Below are positions 46,343 through 58,949 of a DNA stretch of 64,000 nucleotides, piece after piece. The stretch is from Cephalopachus bancanus (lineage: Eukaryota; Chordata; Mammalia; Primates; Tarsiidae). The notes under the pieces are model-generated. The model saw nothing but the letters and a program-made list of their open reading frames with translations, was not told the origin of the DNA and did not search any database. The stretch spans positions 2,108,001 through 2,172,000 of the forward strand of contig JAPVLO010000233.1 in the NCBI GenBank assembly GCA_027257055.1, read 5' to 3'. Made by a program: the position numbers and the translations under genes. Positions within the stretch are counted from its first letter, which is position 1, and the number at the start of each line of letters is the position of its first letter.

Positions 46343-46600
46343 TGATTAAACAATTAAATCACCAAAATATCCCAATATTGATATTATTCTGCCTTTAAAA
46401 GAATGAAATTCTGCGATATGCTACAATCCGCCAAATTGACTGACTGGTCTATAGTAGTCTGAAAATTTGCATAAGCTAACCAAATGATTCTTAAATGCTG
46501 TCAGGGTTGGAAACCATGCTGCACTTGAAGTGAATTTATCATTCTTGAAGAATGCAGTATAAAATTAAAATAAGCTGATTTGTGTTATTAAGAACTACTT

Positions 46601-46897
46601 CTGGCTGGGCGTGGTGCCCCATGCCTGCAATCACAGCACTTTGGGAGGAGGCGGCAAGAGAACCGCCTGATCCCAGGGGCTCCAGATCAGTCTAGGCAAC
46701 TTGGAGAGAGCTCGTCTCCACAAGAAATAAAAAAAATTAGCTGAGTGTGGTGGCACATGCTTATAGTTCCAGCTACTTGGAAGGCTGAGGTGGAAGGATG
46801 GCCGAAGCCCAGCATATTGAGCTGAAGTGGCCATGAATGTGCCACTGCACTCCAGCATGGGTGACAGACTGAGACTCTGACTCAAAGCATAAAAAAT
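46601..46897 (+). mobile_element. Alu dimer
   Basis: TCTGGCTGGGCGTGGTGCCC to GACTCAAAGCATAAAAAAT. Confidence 0.92.
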
Positions 46898-47497
46898 AAA
46901 AAGAGAACTGCTTTCACTCAAGTCAGAAACAGGGCAAAACTTTAGGGCAATAATTACATATGTAATGTGAGTTTCCATTTGCAAAGTGCTTTTTTGATAC
47001 AGTATTGTGTTACCCATCCAAACCAACCCTGGGAAGAAAATATCAAATATAAAGTGTCCTAACAATACAGAGTGGTTCTATCGAAGAGCCCTTACCACGG
47101 TCTGATATCATACCTTAAGGGGATCACGTTATCTTGTCTAAGACAGAGTGAACGCTACAATGGAAACAAACTCAGTATCAAACCACACCAGACACCTGGA
47201 AGGGAATCAGTCCCAAACCCAATGAGCCTTACATAGCCCTCTACTGAGAGCTTCCTGTATTTAAATAAAGGCTTTACCTTGATTGTACCTGTTGGCAAGC
47301 TATGATTTCAGACCATCTATTTCACAATGACAGAAGGGCGACATGGTCTGACCATTAGTCTTAGAAACAGATGCTTAAAAGAAAAAAGCAAAGATGTTAA
47401 AGGGAAAAACAATAGTATAGAATCTCATCCTTTGTCTAAAAAAGAAACAGGCATGTGCATATTTGTATATCAATATGTGATATAAGAAAAGGGAAAA

Positions 47498-47800
47498 AGC
47501 CGGGCTTGGTGGCTCAGCCTGTAATCCCGCGCCTTTGGGAGGCTGAGGTGAGTGGATTGCCTGAGCCCGCGGGTTCGAGACCCGCCTGGGCAACTTGGCA
47601 AGACCTCATCTCTACAATAAATCAAAATGAGCCGGGCGTGGTAGCCTGCGCCTGTAGTTCCGGCTACTTGGAAGGCTGAGGTGGAAGAATCGCCGGAGCC
47701 CAGCAGGTCGAGGCTGCGGTGGCCGGGAGCGGCCACTGCACTCCAGTCTGGGTGACAGAGTGAGACTCCAACTCAAAAAAAAAAAAAAAGAAAAGAAAAG
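47498..47800 (+). mobile_element. Alu dimer, young subfamily, in a USPL1 intron
   Basis: AGCCGGGCTTGGTGGCTCAG onward, exact GCGGGTTCGAGACCCGC at 47569-47585. GAAAAGGGAAAA occurs on both sides, a probable target duplication. The element ends only about 180 bp from the catalytic-His exon. Confidence 0.94.
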
Positions 47801-47972
47801 GGAAAAGTCAGGACGGACTCTAAAACCACAGACCTCAGAATAGGAGGGGAGGGGAATTAAAGACAAGAACAGGGAGAAAAAGTCAGGGCAGAGTCTGCCT
47901 TAACAAAAACAAAACAAACTAGAGTGTGGTTTCCAAGCCCAACAACATAAAAGAAAACCTTGGATCACTTAC

Positions 47973-48130
47973 CATCAGCATCTGCAGTCCATGTTATAAA
48001 ATGGTTATTGGCCTGGTACTGAATTACAGACGTTATCCGGTAAAGACAGCCTTCCAAATGGAACGCGTAGCGCTGCAAGTCACCGTGCGGCAAGCCCTCC
48101 ACGAAGTGCAGCATGAACAGGGGAGAGACC
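47973..48130 (-). CDS. USPL1: USPL1 exon with catalytic His
   Basis: This 158-bp exon encodes the core of the isopeptidase fold, from VSPLFMLHFVEGLP to NNHFITW and DADG. The catalytic His is the codon at 48003-48001 (NHFITW). The acceptor is CCCACAG just above 48130; the donor is GTAAGT (47972-47967), a consensus site. The exon starts with the third base of a Lys codon (phase 2) and ends with the first base of a Gly codon (phase 1). Both fit the neighbouring exons exactly. The frame is intact. Differences from the remembered human sequence are conservative or scattered (for example TADAD in place of ILDAD). The apparent start Met in the open frame upstream of VSPLF is intronic. Confidence 0.93.
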
Positions 48131-51100
48131 CTGTGGGAGACGGGCAAGAGAAGACAAACAGATTTAAGGCCATGTGTCTGGTGCTGCAGAAGAGGGTCTG
48201 AAGCAAACGATCGCAGGTAACACTTTTGAGGCGCACTGCACTTGTTCCTCCCGGGCGCCTCCAGATGTGTGCCTTAATTAAGAGAGAAGCACTCACTCTA
48301 AGAAGGGCCTAACGCTAACCCCTTCCCCAATGCTAGCCCCAATCGTTGGAAGTCATCAAGCAGTAAAGACTCTACACACACCATTAAGCAAACATGGCTC
48401 TGTAAGTGGCAAGGCTGCTTTGGCTTAGAGAAGATCTTGTGGCAGCTACTTTGTAGACTCCATGAGAAAAAATCCAGACCTTTTAGAATTTTAGAGTTTG
48501 GCATCAAGCACCCAAATTAATTGCTTTTGTTAAGTAGGGTTGGTAGCATGTGACACAAAGCAGCAAACCTAAGATATTCACATACATGCTCATCTGGCTG
48601 ATTTCTCTCAGCTATTTCAGGAAGCAAAGAGGTCTACTAAATTAGAATTTCTACCAGCAAAAGTTTAATTTGTAAGCAGAGGAAGAAATACAACATGCTG
48701 GCCAATTTACTATAAACTTCAAGACAGCCATAATTTCAAGAATCCCTTTTACCATTACAGCAACATTCTGAACCAGAAAATAGAACCCAGAGATAGGCAT
48801 CAAGTAACTAAATTTAACAAAGCTCCCAGGATTTAAGAAAAATGTTGAATATTCCTTTTACTAATATTTAAACTGCTGTCAAAACTTACTTATTTTATCA
48901 AAATTTATTCAGCTGAAATGAACTTGAATCAATGTCCAAACTGTGGATTATTCAAACTGACGGGGGATAATTTATAAATTACTCCTTGTAAATCATTTTG
49001 TTAGCGAATAAGCAAGTCCTCAAAATTTAAGTACCTACAAATAAAAAGTCCCGCAAATTGTCTATAACACTAAAATCTCATTTTTTTAATCACATCTATT
49101 TCATCGAATCTAAAATGTCACTGATTACAAAATGCAGCACTATGAACACACACTGCCAATTAAACTATACCATGCCACCAATTTCATGTGTTCCATTTCA
49201 GGCATGCTAAAATATGAAGTGTATGTCTTTGAATCAGTGATCCACAGTAAAACCCAAGATGTATTCTCACAGCTGGACATGCAGGCTTTAGGTACTTGCC
49301 TCAATCAATCTTTAATTACTAAGGATCACTAATTGATTAAAAGTAATCAATCTTTAATCAGTAATATTTAACTCCCTTGGCTCCATACAGTACCTTTCAA
49401 GATATCTTCTGAGGTTGGTTGCTAAGATAATCTCTTGCTGATCCCCAGACTACAAAATCTCACTAGTTTCCTGCCTTTGTGTAAGTTTACACGAGGAAAA
49501 TATTTTAAGATGTACGTACTAATATGACAGAATAATGTATGTGTAAAACCACACAGCAGTATGCTTTTTGTATACACCAAGTCTTGTAAACGATTCATTT
49601 GCTAGTTAATAAAAGTAAAAACTGACAAAACCAAAACCCACACTCGGCGCACTTCCTCAGATGCAGAAGTTACTCAGACACCAGACACCAGGTGAATGCA
49701 AGTACACTACCTGAGCAAACAAGAAATGACTTGTCAGAAACCCCAGGAGCCTGCTTGGAGAGCCAGATGGGGCAGGTATTTGACTTTTTTATCCAGCAAA
49801 AGGAGGACAACAATGAGAACAATTATATAAACTTTAAAACATGCTGTTAAGCACCCTGGCCTGTAGTAAGTCACCCAGGGCCTGATGTGGAAGGAGACAA
49901 GGCAGATCGAATTGTAATGGGTTTTACCACCATCTCACCTGGATGGAGGCAAAGCCTTCGGAGTGTCCTCAGACCACCTCCTGCAACTACGAGATTTGTG
50001 AATTCCAGTGCTTTTCTGTATGTTAACATGTCTGAGACTGGGATGCACCTTGTCACTGATGGCACAGAGTGAAGCAGGCAGGCTTTTCTTCTGTAATGGC
50101 GTATTTTAAAAACAGGGCAACGTAAACCATGGTGTCTTGGAGTCCATTAAATCACATGCGCCCCTCCCTTTCTTATTCATTTTCCTCCGTGGCTCCCTGG
50201 ACTCGCGTGTCTCCAAGACGCCACCACTCTCTCCTACAAGTCCAGCTTGTCTCATTTCTGGCCTCTCAGGTGAGGAACTTTCCTGAGGTTTTGTTCTCAG
50301 CCTGCTCCAGACCTGCAATTCTTGGCGAGTTTGTTTAAGATAAGGCCCAGAGCTAAGGAGGGCAAGTCGGGTTCGGCCTCAGGCGCAGAAAGCCCAGATG
50401 GAACGAGTGACCAGAACCGGAACCAGAGTGAACAAGAGATTTCCAGCTAGAGTCCATTCACATCCACCTACCATGGAGTCCAGCGCTTCCAGGGACCAAG
50501 ATTGCTCCTCAAAAGGGGACAGAAAGACGCACAGGGAACCCGCTGACCTGCTGCCCAGAGATGGCAGAGGAGTCCACGACCCTGTCCTAGAGTAGCCACA
50601 GCCTGTGCTAATAATGGCCTGCAGTACGAGTTTTATAATTTTCACCCCAACTCACATAGTAACTCATATTTTAGAAGGTGCAAATTTAACCATGTGCATA
50701 TACACAGTACGTCAGAACTGTCACAGCACAGGCTTTAGGCCGCAACAATTCTGCAAATGCGATTTCTAGACCGTTCTCATTTTAGATCTATCGTATCATT
50801 GTCTGACATTTCAGACTGACAAAAAATAAAGGAGTACGATCAGCTATAATTAAAAGCATTAGAACTCGTTCATATTACATATAACAAGAAAATATATCTT
50901 TAGAAAATTTAGCAGTTCAACACAAGTTTACAAATTGTTCTTTGGAGGTAGTTCAAGGATCCTGTAAACACATAAGAAAGCATTTTCTGTCAAAAAACGA
51001 GGGTTTAAATTAAGGAACATAATTTTATTCTGAGAAATCCTGAACTTTAAAAAAAAGAAATGTAAGTTTAACTATTTTATATATCAGTATTCCATCCAAA

Positions 51101-51411
51101 ACTTTCTGGGGAAGGGTGGAGTTTATCTGTTTTTACCAAAGGCAGCCTCAAAATCATTTCATCAACCATTTTTATAAGCTCTATAAGCACAGGGCAGAAA
51201 TGTCTTATTTCTCTTCCTGCCACTCCCCTATCCTTTACAAATAGTTATTTAATAAATCATTGTTAAAACTGAAGTTTGAAGAAATACGCTTTTCAGATGC
51301 CCATCTGTGATAAAATTATGTCCAAGACTCCTACAGGAGACGGTAGCTGTACGTACACCTCTTAGGAGCTTATCCTTGGCCCAGGCCTGCTGTTGTTTTA
51401 TTAGATCTGTT

Positions 51412-51572
51412 ACAGGCAGTGGCTCACGCCTGTAATTCCAGCACTTTGGGAGGCGGAGGTGAGAGGACTGCCTGAGTCCTGGGGTTCAAGACCAGCCTGG
51501 GCAACTTGGTGAGACCTCGTCTTCACAATAAATCAGAAAATTCGCAGGGGGGTGTTGGTACGTGCCAGCTAA
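51412..51572 (+). mobile_element. Alu left arm, 3' truncated
   Basis: TACAGGCAGTGGCTCACGCC to TTGGTACGTGCCAGC. Confidence 0.88.
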
Positions 51573-52409
51573 GGAAAACTGACTCTAAGTTCTCGGTGCC
51601 CCACGTCACCATGCTGTGAACATTAGTAACCCTCAACAACTTACTTAGAGCAAGCAGCAGGCTTGGACTTGCTAGGCATCCGAATCTGTTCTTTCTCTAA
51701 CAGAGAACACTGGAGACATGGATTATCTAAGACAAGGTGTCCAGGGAACTTTATCAGTTTTTAGAATCGGTATGATTTCATTACAAATGCTATCACGATG
51801 GACATAATTACTTTTAAGTTATCCCTAAAAACTGTATTAAATTTTTTTCTAGATTCTGTTAGATCAACAAATCAAGTTGAACACATTTCAAAGTAAAAAA
51901 CCACAAAGGACTTATATCAAGACCTTGTCGTTTAAAATTTAAGTGACATTTTACATGCTAGTTCAATTTACTTTTGAAGAATATGAGAAACGTCCAAATT
52001 ATAAATCCCACTTCTGAAGTGGCCCACAGGAACTCAGAACGTATTTTCTGCTCAAATGCTGTTTTACTTAATGGGTCCATTTCCAGATCAGAGCATGAAT
52101 CATTAATGTAAGTAAGGCAACATATTTGTGTAATTAAAAAGTATATGTTGCAATGCAGCCAATTAACAGATCAAAAAAACAACAGCAGGAGTCTATCATT
52201 AGTTCTGGGCCAGGGATAAACAGCCGAATGAAACCCAGACCCCCAGACCAGGGAGGGATCGCAGACTCCACGCCTGTCACCTTCTCCCGCCTCCTCGTGA
52301 CAAAAGGGCTTAAGAAAAGGTTCCTCACCACTCCAACCTCAAAGCCCTGACAGCCGCTAGCCGAGGCAGATTACAGACTTCTGGTTAGAGATACCTGCGC
52401 TCAAAATCT

Positions 52410-52712
52410 TTTTTTTTTTTTTTTTTTAAGTAGGAGTCTCTCTGTAGCTGGCTGGAATGCAGTGGCACACTTACGGCTGCCGCAACCTTGACCCACTAGG
52501 CTCAGGCAATCCTTCCACCTCAGCCTCCCAAGTAGCTGGAAATACAGGCACATGCCACCATGCCCAGCTAATTTTTTGATTTATTATAAAGATGAGGTCT
52601 CACCAAGTTGCCCAGGCCAGGCTGGTCTCGAACCCCCGTACTCAGGCAATCCTCTTGCCTCTGCCTCCCAAAGCGTTGTCATGACAGGCATGAGCCACCA
52701 CGCCTGGAACTC
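52410..52712 (-). mobile_element. Alu dimer, half of an inverted pair
   Basis: Poly-T, AAGTAGGAGTCTCTCTGTAG to CACCACGCCTGGAAC, 8-9 bases from an oppositely oriented Alu. Confidence 0.92.
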
Positions 52713-52720
52713 CACTCCAG

Positions 52721-53001
52721 CCGCGCTCGGTGGCTCAGCCTGTAATCCCGCGCCTTTGGCAGGCTGAGGTGAGTGGATTGCCTGAGCCCGCGGGTTCGAG
52801 TCCTGCCTGGGCGGCGAGACCTCATCTCTACAATAAATCAAAAAATCAGCAGGGCGTGGTAGCGCATGCCTGTAATTCCGGCTACTCGGAAGGCTGAGGC
52901 GGAAGAATCACCGGAGGTTGAGGCTGCGGTGGCCGGGAGCGACCACTGCACTCCAGTTTGGGCGACAGAGTGAGACTCCAACTCAAGGAAAAAAAAAAAA
53001 A
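52721..53001 (+). mobile_element. Alu dimer, young subfamily, half of an inverted pair
   Basis: GCCGCGCTCGGTGGCTCAGC onward; left arm GCGGGTTCGAGTCCTGC; A tail near 52987-53001. Confidence 0.93.
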
Positions 53002-53224
53002 ATTCTATCAAACGATAGTGAAGGGCAGAAAAGGCCCTCATTCAAAAGGACAAACACAGGGAAAGGCAACACGAGCAAGTAAGAGGTCAATAAACACTGA
53101 GGAGACACAAAGCCAACAGAAGCAGCACCTTGCTCTGCATAATAGATGACATCAGAGCCACAGAGTAGGCGTGCAGATGAGAAAGGAGAGCTCATTTGTC
53201 TCAGAGAACCCCTAAAAGACTGGT

Positions 53225-54300
53225 GTTTATGGACAACAGATGTTGCGAAATGTGGGGAGGAGGCCCTGGGCTAGAAGTCAGGATGGTGACGGAAAGCATC
53301 TGCATCACGAAGGGCAGGCACCTGTGGCACTGCCCAGAGAGGCAGGGAGGTTGAAGCACAGGTCCAGAGGTGGCAGGAGAGAGGTTTCCAGAAAAGAAGA
53401 GGAGGAGGAGGGATGCAGACACTGCCATGCATGTGGGTGTTGGCCATTTATTATTAGTGAGTGTTTAATTAAGCATCTGGACAACACTCAGGAGAGCATC
53501 ATAAACCAAGCAAGTGAAAACACAAGGCAGACCGTCATTCCAGGAAAAATAAAGAATCATAAAAGAAATGGAACACAGCCAGGCATACTGCCCAGCCAAA
53601 GGGGGAATAACGTATGTATGTGAACGGCTGGGTTAACGAATATGCAATCACCCGGGAGGCCCAAAGCGATGGGAAAGCCTGGTCCTCAACCGCCAGACAG
53701 GAGAGCAGACTGCCTGACATGTTGAAGGAAATACTACCTGAATCTGAAGGTTGGAGTAGCTACTGGGGGAGGGGGTGCTGTCCCTTTTTCCTTTTAAGCT
53801 TTTTAGCACTGTTAGTTCAACTGAGAAAGTATTACTTTGATGAGAAGAAGTCTTTAGGAAACATTCTAAGGGGTTTCTGGCACATTCAGGGGCATCAGAG
53901 GATAAAGTAATTGGCTCTTGATCACATCAAATTACCTTCAATACCTCCTTAATGGAGAGAAGATTGACAAGAAGGTTCAGGAGGCTATGCCCACGTGTGA
54001 GTGGATTACCGAGAGCCAAATGCTTGAGACACAAGTGACCCGTGAGTTTAGAGATGAGCTTCCGGTGACAGTGGGAGAGGTAACTGACCAGCTTTCTCAG
54101 CGAGGACAACCAGGAAAGCTGGCAAAACACAATGAAAAGGCATCTGACCAAGGGCAGCAGGAAGCTCACAGAGGTGACGGAGAAGCAGCAGGCTGAGATC
54201 TGGGAGAAGATGGAGATGCAGACAGGTGAGCCCATGGCTCATCTCAGTCATCTTAGTTCTAGAAACTTGATTAGGGAAATCCCAGAATTCAAATGACGCC
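53225..54300 (+). pseudogene. Coding-like relic of unknown origin (possible retropseudogene)
   Basis: The plus strand has an open frame at 53918-54196 with a Glu/Lys/Gln-rich, coiled-coil-like product (segments LLNGEKIDKKVQEAMP and TREFRDELPVTVGEVTDQLS). Near 54.14 kb the same style of sequence continues in another frame as LTEVTEKQQAEIWEKMEMQ and stops near 54297, as if a single frameshift broke one longer frame. I recognise no family. It lies antisense inside a USPL1 intron. It may be an old processed pseudogene, a transposon ORF remnant or chance; the left limit is a guess. Confidence 0.3.
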
Positions 54301-54590
54301 AGGCACTCGGCAGAGGAGGGAAAAGGCAAAGATTAATACCCTTAAAGGAAGAGAAAAGACAAAAAGACATGAGGCGAGTGGGGCCCAACACCTGGCCAGA
54401 GCCAGTCCTTGGGTGGCATGTCATCAGGATGGCTACTCATTGATCGGAGCTCTGAGGTGAGGCAGCTGGCAGTTCAGAAATGTACATCACCTTGCAGTTC
54501 AGGCTGTAGACACCATTTTCAATTCTATACGTATTTTCAAAATGTAAGTCTACTTTTGTTTTGCTCTGAAAATTATGAATTTTAACTCAC

Positions 54591-54716
54591 TTTTTCAATA
54601 CCATTTTTCTTATTTGTGATTTACTGTTGCAATTGTTACATGGACCGAAATGGGCAGCATTAAGTGGATGCCACTCAGGGATGACATTTGTAAAGGTGAC
54701 CAGACTCTTCAGACAC
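54591..54716 (-). CDS. USPL1: USPL1 exon with the second CxxC pair
   Basis: This 126-bp exon encodes CLKSLVTFTNVIPEWHPLNA, then AHFGPCNNCNSKSQIRKM and VLK. CNNC is the second Cys pair of a zinc-ribbon-like insertion typical of ubiquitin-specific-protease folds; the first pair (CSQC) is in the next upstream exon. The acceptor is a T-run followed by GCAG just above 54716. The donor is GTGAGT at 54590-54585. One base at the start completes an Arg codon and two bases at the end begin a Lys codon, so the phase is 2 on both sides. No stop or frameshift is present. It is flanked by Alus in opposite orientation in the two adjoining introns. Confidence 0.92.
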
Positions 54717-54992
54717 CTGCAAAAAAAGAAGACATAACACATTCACTTATGTTAAACACACTTCCATGAATTTAAACCAATGTCTACAGTAAAATTAAGC
54801 ATCCCTCCAAGTGTTTACACTCTCCAATTCCCCAAACCCTATGTTCCTATGCCAACGTTCCTCCCTAACCCCAGTAAAGAAGCTCTTCTCAACATGATGA
54901 AGCAGAAAAGAAAAAAAGGTATCTGCAAAGACACGCCACACCAATCACCTACAGTTTCTCAGCTATGAGATGAAGAAAGAACACGTGGAGGG

Positions 54993-55206
54993 TGAGGTTT
55001 CTCAACAGTCCCACTGACACTGGGCACTGGATCATTCTCGCTGTGACGCCCTGTCCGGGGCACTATGGGAAGGTCAGCTTCATCCCCGTGTGCCATCCCT
55101 ACATGCCAGATGCCAGCAACAATCCCTAGTGGCAGCGACCAATGTCCCCAGATACTGCTAACTGTCCTGGGGGCCTGGACAGCTCCCAGCTGAAAACCAC
55201 TGTGCT
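54993..55206 (-). mobile_element. MER5A-like hAT-Charlie element
   Basis: GTTTCTCAACAGTCCCACTG, the CCAGATGCCAGCA region, AATGTCCCCAGATACTGC and GAAAACCACTGTG follow the MER5A consensus in reverse. It lies about 280 bp from a USPL1 exon and is old and inactive. Confidence 0.65.
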
Positions 55207-55609
55207 CAGGTTGTCAAGTTGATCGAACATTCATCTCTGACTCCGATCACTCAACCTGGCTGGCCATTACTGACAATTCAAAGTGAAAAGAGGGTTTCCT
55301 TAAAAATAAATTACGGTATCAGTGTGCAAGAGTTTTGTTTTCACAGGTTGTCCAAATTCTAAATTTGCACTTTAGTCTATATACTTAATAGCAATAGCCA
55401 TCTAAAAAGATGAGCTTTAAAGATGAATACTAAGCCTTAATTGTATCTATTTTAATAAAAATGGTTTAATTAAAAGAACAGTTATATATTATCAAAGAGA
55501 CACAAGCTTCTTTTTAAACAGTAACAATTATTGACATATTCTAAGTGACACAGCATTGGCTGCTAAAAACAGATCAGCTCTCAGGGAAGTTAACACTTTA
55601 TTTTATTTT

Positions 55610-55902
55610 TTACTTTTGAGTTGGAGTCTCACTCTGTCGCCCAGGCTGGAGCACAGTGGCATGCTCACAGCCACCCCAGCGATGACCTGCTGGGCTCCAG
55701 TGATCCTTCCTGCCTCAGTCTTCTAAATAGCCGAACCACAGGCATGTGCTACCACGCCCGGCTAATTATTTATTTATTTACTGTAGAGTCGAGGTCTCAC
55801 CAAGTTGCCCGGGCTGATCTCGAACCCTCAGGTTCAGGCAATCCACTCGCCTCGGCCTCCCAAAGTGCTGGGATTCAGTGCTGAGCCACTGAACCCAATC
55901 AA
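55610..55902 (-). mobile_element. Alu dimer with target duplication
   Basis: AGTTAACACTTTA flanks the element at about 55588 and 55903. Opposite in orientation to the Alu that follows. Confidence 0.94.
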
Positions 55903-55924
55903 GTTAACACTTTAAAAGCAAAGT

Positions 55925-56190
55925 AGGTCGGGTGCGATGGCTCACATCTTTGAGAGGCTGAGGTGGGAGGGCCACTTGAGCCCAAGAGTTCAAGATCAGG
56001 CAGGGCAACATAGTGATACCCTGTCTCTACAAAAAATTTAAAAAATTAGCTGGGCGTGGTGGTACATGCCTATAATCCCAGGTACTTGGGAGGCTGAGGC
56101 AGGAGGAACACCTGGGCCAGGAATTCGAGATTACAGTGAGCTGTGATGGTACCACTGTACTCCAGTCTGGGAGACAGAGTGAGATTTTGA
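55925..56190 (+). mobile_element. Alu dimer, old
   Basis: GTAGGTCGGGTGCGATGGCT onward, small left-arm deletion, ATCA-repeat tail. Confidence 0.9.
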
Positions 56191-56222
56191 CTCCATCAAT
56201 CAATCGAAGTATCAATCAATAA
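56188..56222. repeat. (ATCA)n short tandem repeat
   Basis: Imperfect ATCAATCAATC units that replace the A tail of an Alu. Confidence 0.75.
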
Positions 56223-56334
56223 AGGTATCAACAAATGCACTGACTATATTTCTAAATTCTTCATTTCTCAAAGATAATTGTAAGTAAAGGCTCCTACTTT
56301 TTAGTTTATAAAAGGGAGCTTGTGTAAGCAAGTA

Positions 56335-56560
56335 AGACACCCAACGCTTCCGAGAACTTACTAAAGGCAAGGCAGGCACAGTGCCAGGCAGTCATCTTCC
56401 AAACACTGAGGGGCGATGCTATTCTCAGCCCCTTCTTACGATTAAGGACACTGAGATACAGAATGGGGTGGCAGAGGACAGACTTTGGTTCTGAATCCAA
56501 GAAGTCTGCCTCCAAGACCACGTGAACCGTCTCCAGGATACACTCTGCACTCAAGTAAGA
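56335..56560 (-). repeat. MIR-like segment
   Basis: Weak match to MIR in reverse (AGGCACAGTGCCAGGCA, CATCTTCCAAACA, ACACTGAGATACAGA). Strongly diverged, inside a USPL1 intron. Confidence 0.45.
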
Positions 56561-57807
56561 GCCCCTAAACCAGCACTGAAACAGCAGCACAGAAACTAAC
56601 GGGTTTGCTGGACAGTCTTCCTTCAGTGTCAGTGGAAGGCAGTTTTCAGTTATGACATATTAAAACCTATTTCATGAAATGCCGCTTCATTTGAGCTTTT
56701 CCTCTATAGCTTTTATTTTTAGAAGAAAGGCTATTTTAAAAAAAAAAGCAGCCCCAGTGGCTGACAACCTGTTTCTCTTGAGTCTCTCTCTCCTTCCACC
56801 TCATAAGGAGATGCGCTTCTCACCATGTAAGACAACGTAAGGCAGCAGGGAGACCAACTCATCACCACGTCCCTGGCCCCGCCCTATGTGCTCTCATGTA
56901 ACCCCCCTAATGAACTAGGCTGAACCTGGCCAGGACAGACCCCATTTCCAGAGCCCAGACGAGTTCCTGGCACACGAAACACACTCAAGGAGAAACTGAG
57001 AAGCTCCTGAGATGTGGATTCTAGACTCTCTCATTAAGCTGCTTTTAATGATATGACAACACAGGCAGCAATGGCGGAGGACACCACAGCGAGCAAGAAA
57101 GCCTCCGTGGGACGTCTGAGCCTGCCACCTCCCAGTGTGTCCCTCTGGGCCCTGGCCTAGCCCCTTGCCAGCTTGATTGTCCACATTTGTCCAACGAAGA
57201 TACTAGGGTGGTCCTGAGTGCCAGCGAGGAGAAAGCCGGTGACCTCTAGAAGTCCGTGATGGAAGCCCTGGAGGAGGGCATCTGCTCCCACGCTCACCTG
57301 CTTACACTCAATGCCTCAGGTCACAGGTACAAGCCACACGTGACTCCTGCCCCTGCCATGGTGGTTCTGAGTTAACTGAGAAAAACACAAACGCCCTCTG
57401 CTTGCTCCCCCTGGAGCATTCTCCAAACCGAACTCGCCCTGACTGCTCCTTAGACACCTGACAAGACTCTCATGTTTACATCATGAATATCCAAGCAATA
57501 TATATCTCTCTCATTTTTCCAAGTTGTCTTAGTACTAGTAGATGAGTTCAAGAAAAGAGAAACAGATTTTTCTCTACTGTAATAATCGGAGTACATTATT
57601 CAACAGAGCAGCTTGGGAAACCTTCTAGCCACCACCAGCCACTTTCCCAGGTATGGACGATGAGGATATCAAGTCTGATGAAGACTGCCCCTCCCTGACC
57701 CCTCTTCTAAAACCAATTCCTCTCCTCATGTGGAACGTTCTAGCTGAGTACCTCTTATCTGAAATGCTTTGGACCAGAAAAGTTTCAGATTTTGGAATAT
57801 TTACAGA

Positions 57808-58383
57808 TACAAGGGGAGACCCAAAAAACCCTGGAATTTATTTATAAAAAGATGTTTATTTACTCTTACATGTTTAAACTTCAGTCACCCTCAAAGTACT
57901 TTCCATGTGATGCAATACACCTATCGAGAAGCGTTTCCTGCTGCTCAGAACAGTTTTGAACTCGTCAATTCTGTTCCTCTTTAGTGCTTCTGCCGTTTTT
58001 TGTTTCACCTCTGCCACACTGGTAAAACGTTTCCCTTGGAGGACTTTTTTTCATCCAGGGAAACAGAAAAAAAAAGTTGCTCGGGGTGAGATGTGGGGGT
58101 GAGATTGGGTGAACAGAGAGGGTGGGGTACCGGAGTCATGCTGTTTTGGGTCAAAAGCTGCTAAACACTCAGCATGGTGCTGGCAGGTGCATCGTCATGG
58201 TGGAAGAACCAGTCCTCTGCTTCCTACAGCTTTGACATTTCTTCCGTAAATCATGACACAACCTTCTCAAAACTGCCGATAAAAACTTTGGCTGGCCATT
58301 TGAACTGGAGGACAAATTCTGAATGTGCTCCAAGGGGCCCACCCTTCAAAAGACAATTCTGGCTTTTGGAGTCCCCCCTTGTA
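57808..58383 (-). mobile_element. Mariner deletion derivative, copy 3
   Basis: About 576 bp with termini CAAGGGGAGACCCAAAAAAC and its inverted partner ending CCCCCCTTGTA, TA at each edge. Read on the minus strand it carries an HDDAPAS-like motif near 58.19 kb and a decayed C-terminal transposase frame ending near 57.88 kb. It lies in a USPL1 intron, opposite in orientation to the copies at 15.2 and 19.35 kb. Confidence 0.75.
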
Positions 58384-58649
58384 CATCACAAGAGATCTCA
58401 GAGATGGGACCTGAATCTGAACACAAAGCTCAATTTCTCATAGACCCTCATACAGCAATCATGGCCTCTCTGGTTCTCACCAAGAGGCACGAGGGAAGAA
58501 GACATGATGGCAGAGATAGTGTACATGTCGGATTCTGGTGAAGGTAGACTTTCATGGGATTAAGGGAAGGAATGTGGGTACTTTTGTTACCTCTGAGATG
58601 GCTGCTAGGCTCTAGAAGCCCACAGTCAGTTTCTATGATGGTCAACCTA

Positions 58650-58942
<293 letters not shown>

Positions 58943-58949
58943 AGGAGGG

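Larger units (their letters stand above)
44155..47972 (-). other. USPL1 intron between the catalytic His and Asp exons
   Basis: GT (47972-47971) to AG (44156-44155), phase 1. It contains an L1 3' end at about 44.6-45.2 kb, a minus-strand Alu, an Alu monomer, two plus-strand Alus and a short hAT-like fragment near 46.16-46.22 kb. The remainder (for example 45.2-45.55, 45.9-46.15 and 46.9-47.5 kb) is AT-rich and shows nothing recognisable. Confidence 0.88.
48131..54590 (-). other. USPL1 intron, mostly Alu-poor
   Basis: GT (54590-54589) to AG (48132-48131), phase 2. From 48.13 to 51.4 kb it has no Alu, which is unusual in this window; the sequence there is AT-rich and I recognise no exon. From 51.4 kb on it holds an Alu fragment, a head-to-head Alu pair (52.41-53.00 kb) and an unexplained coding-like stretch at 53.2-54.3 kb. 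Confidence 0.85.
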
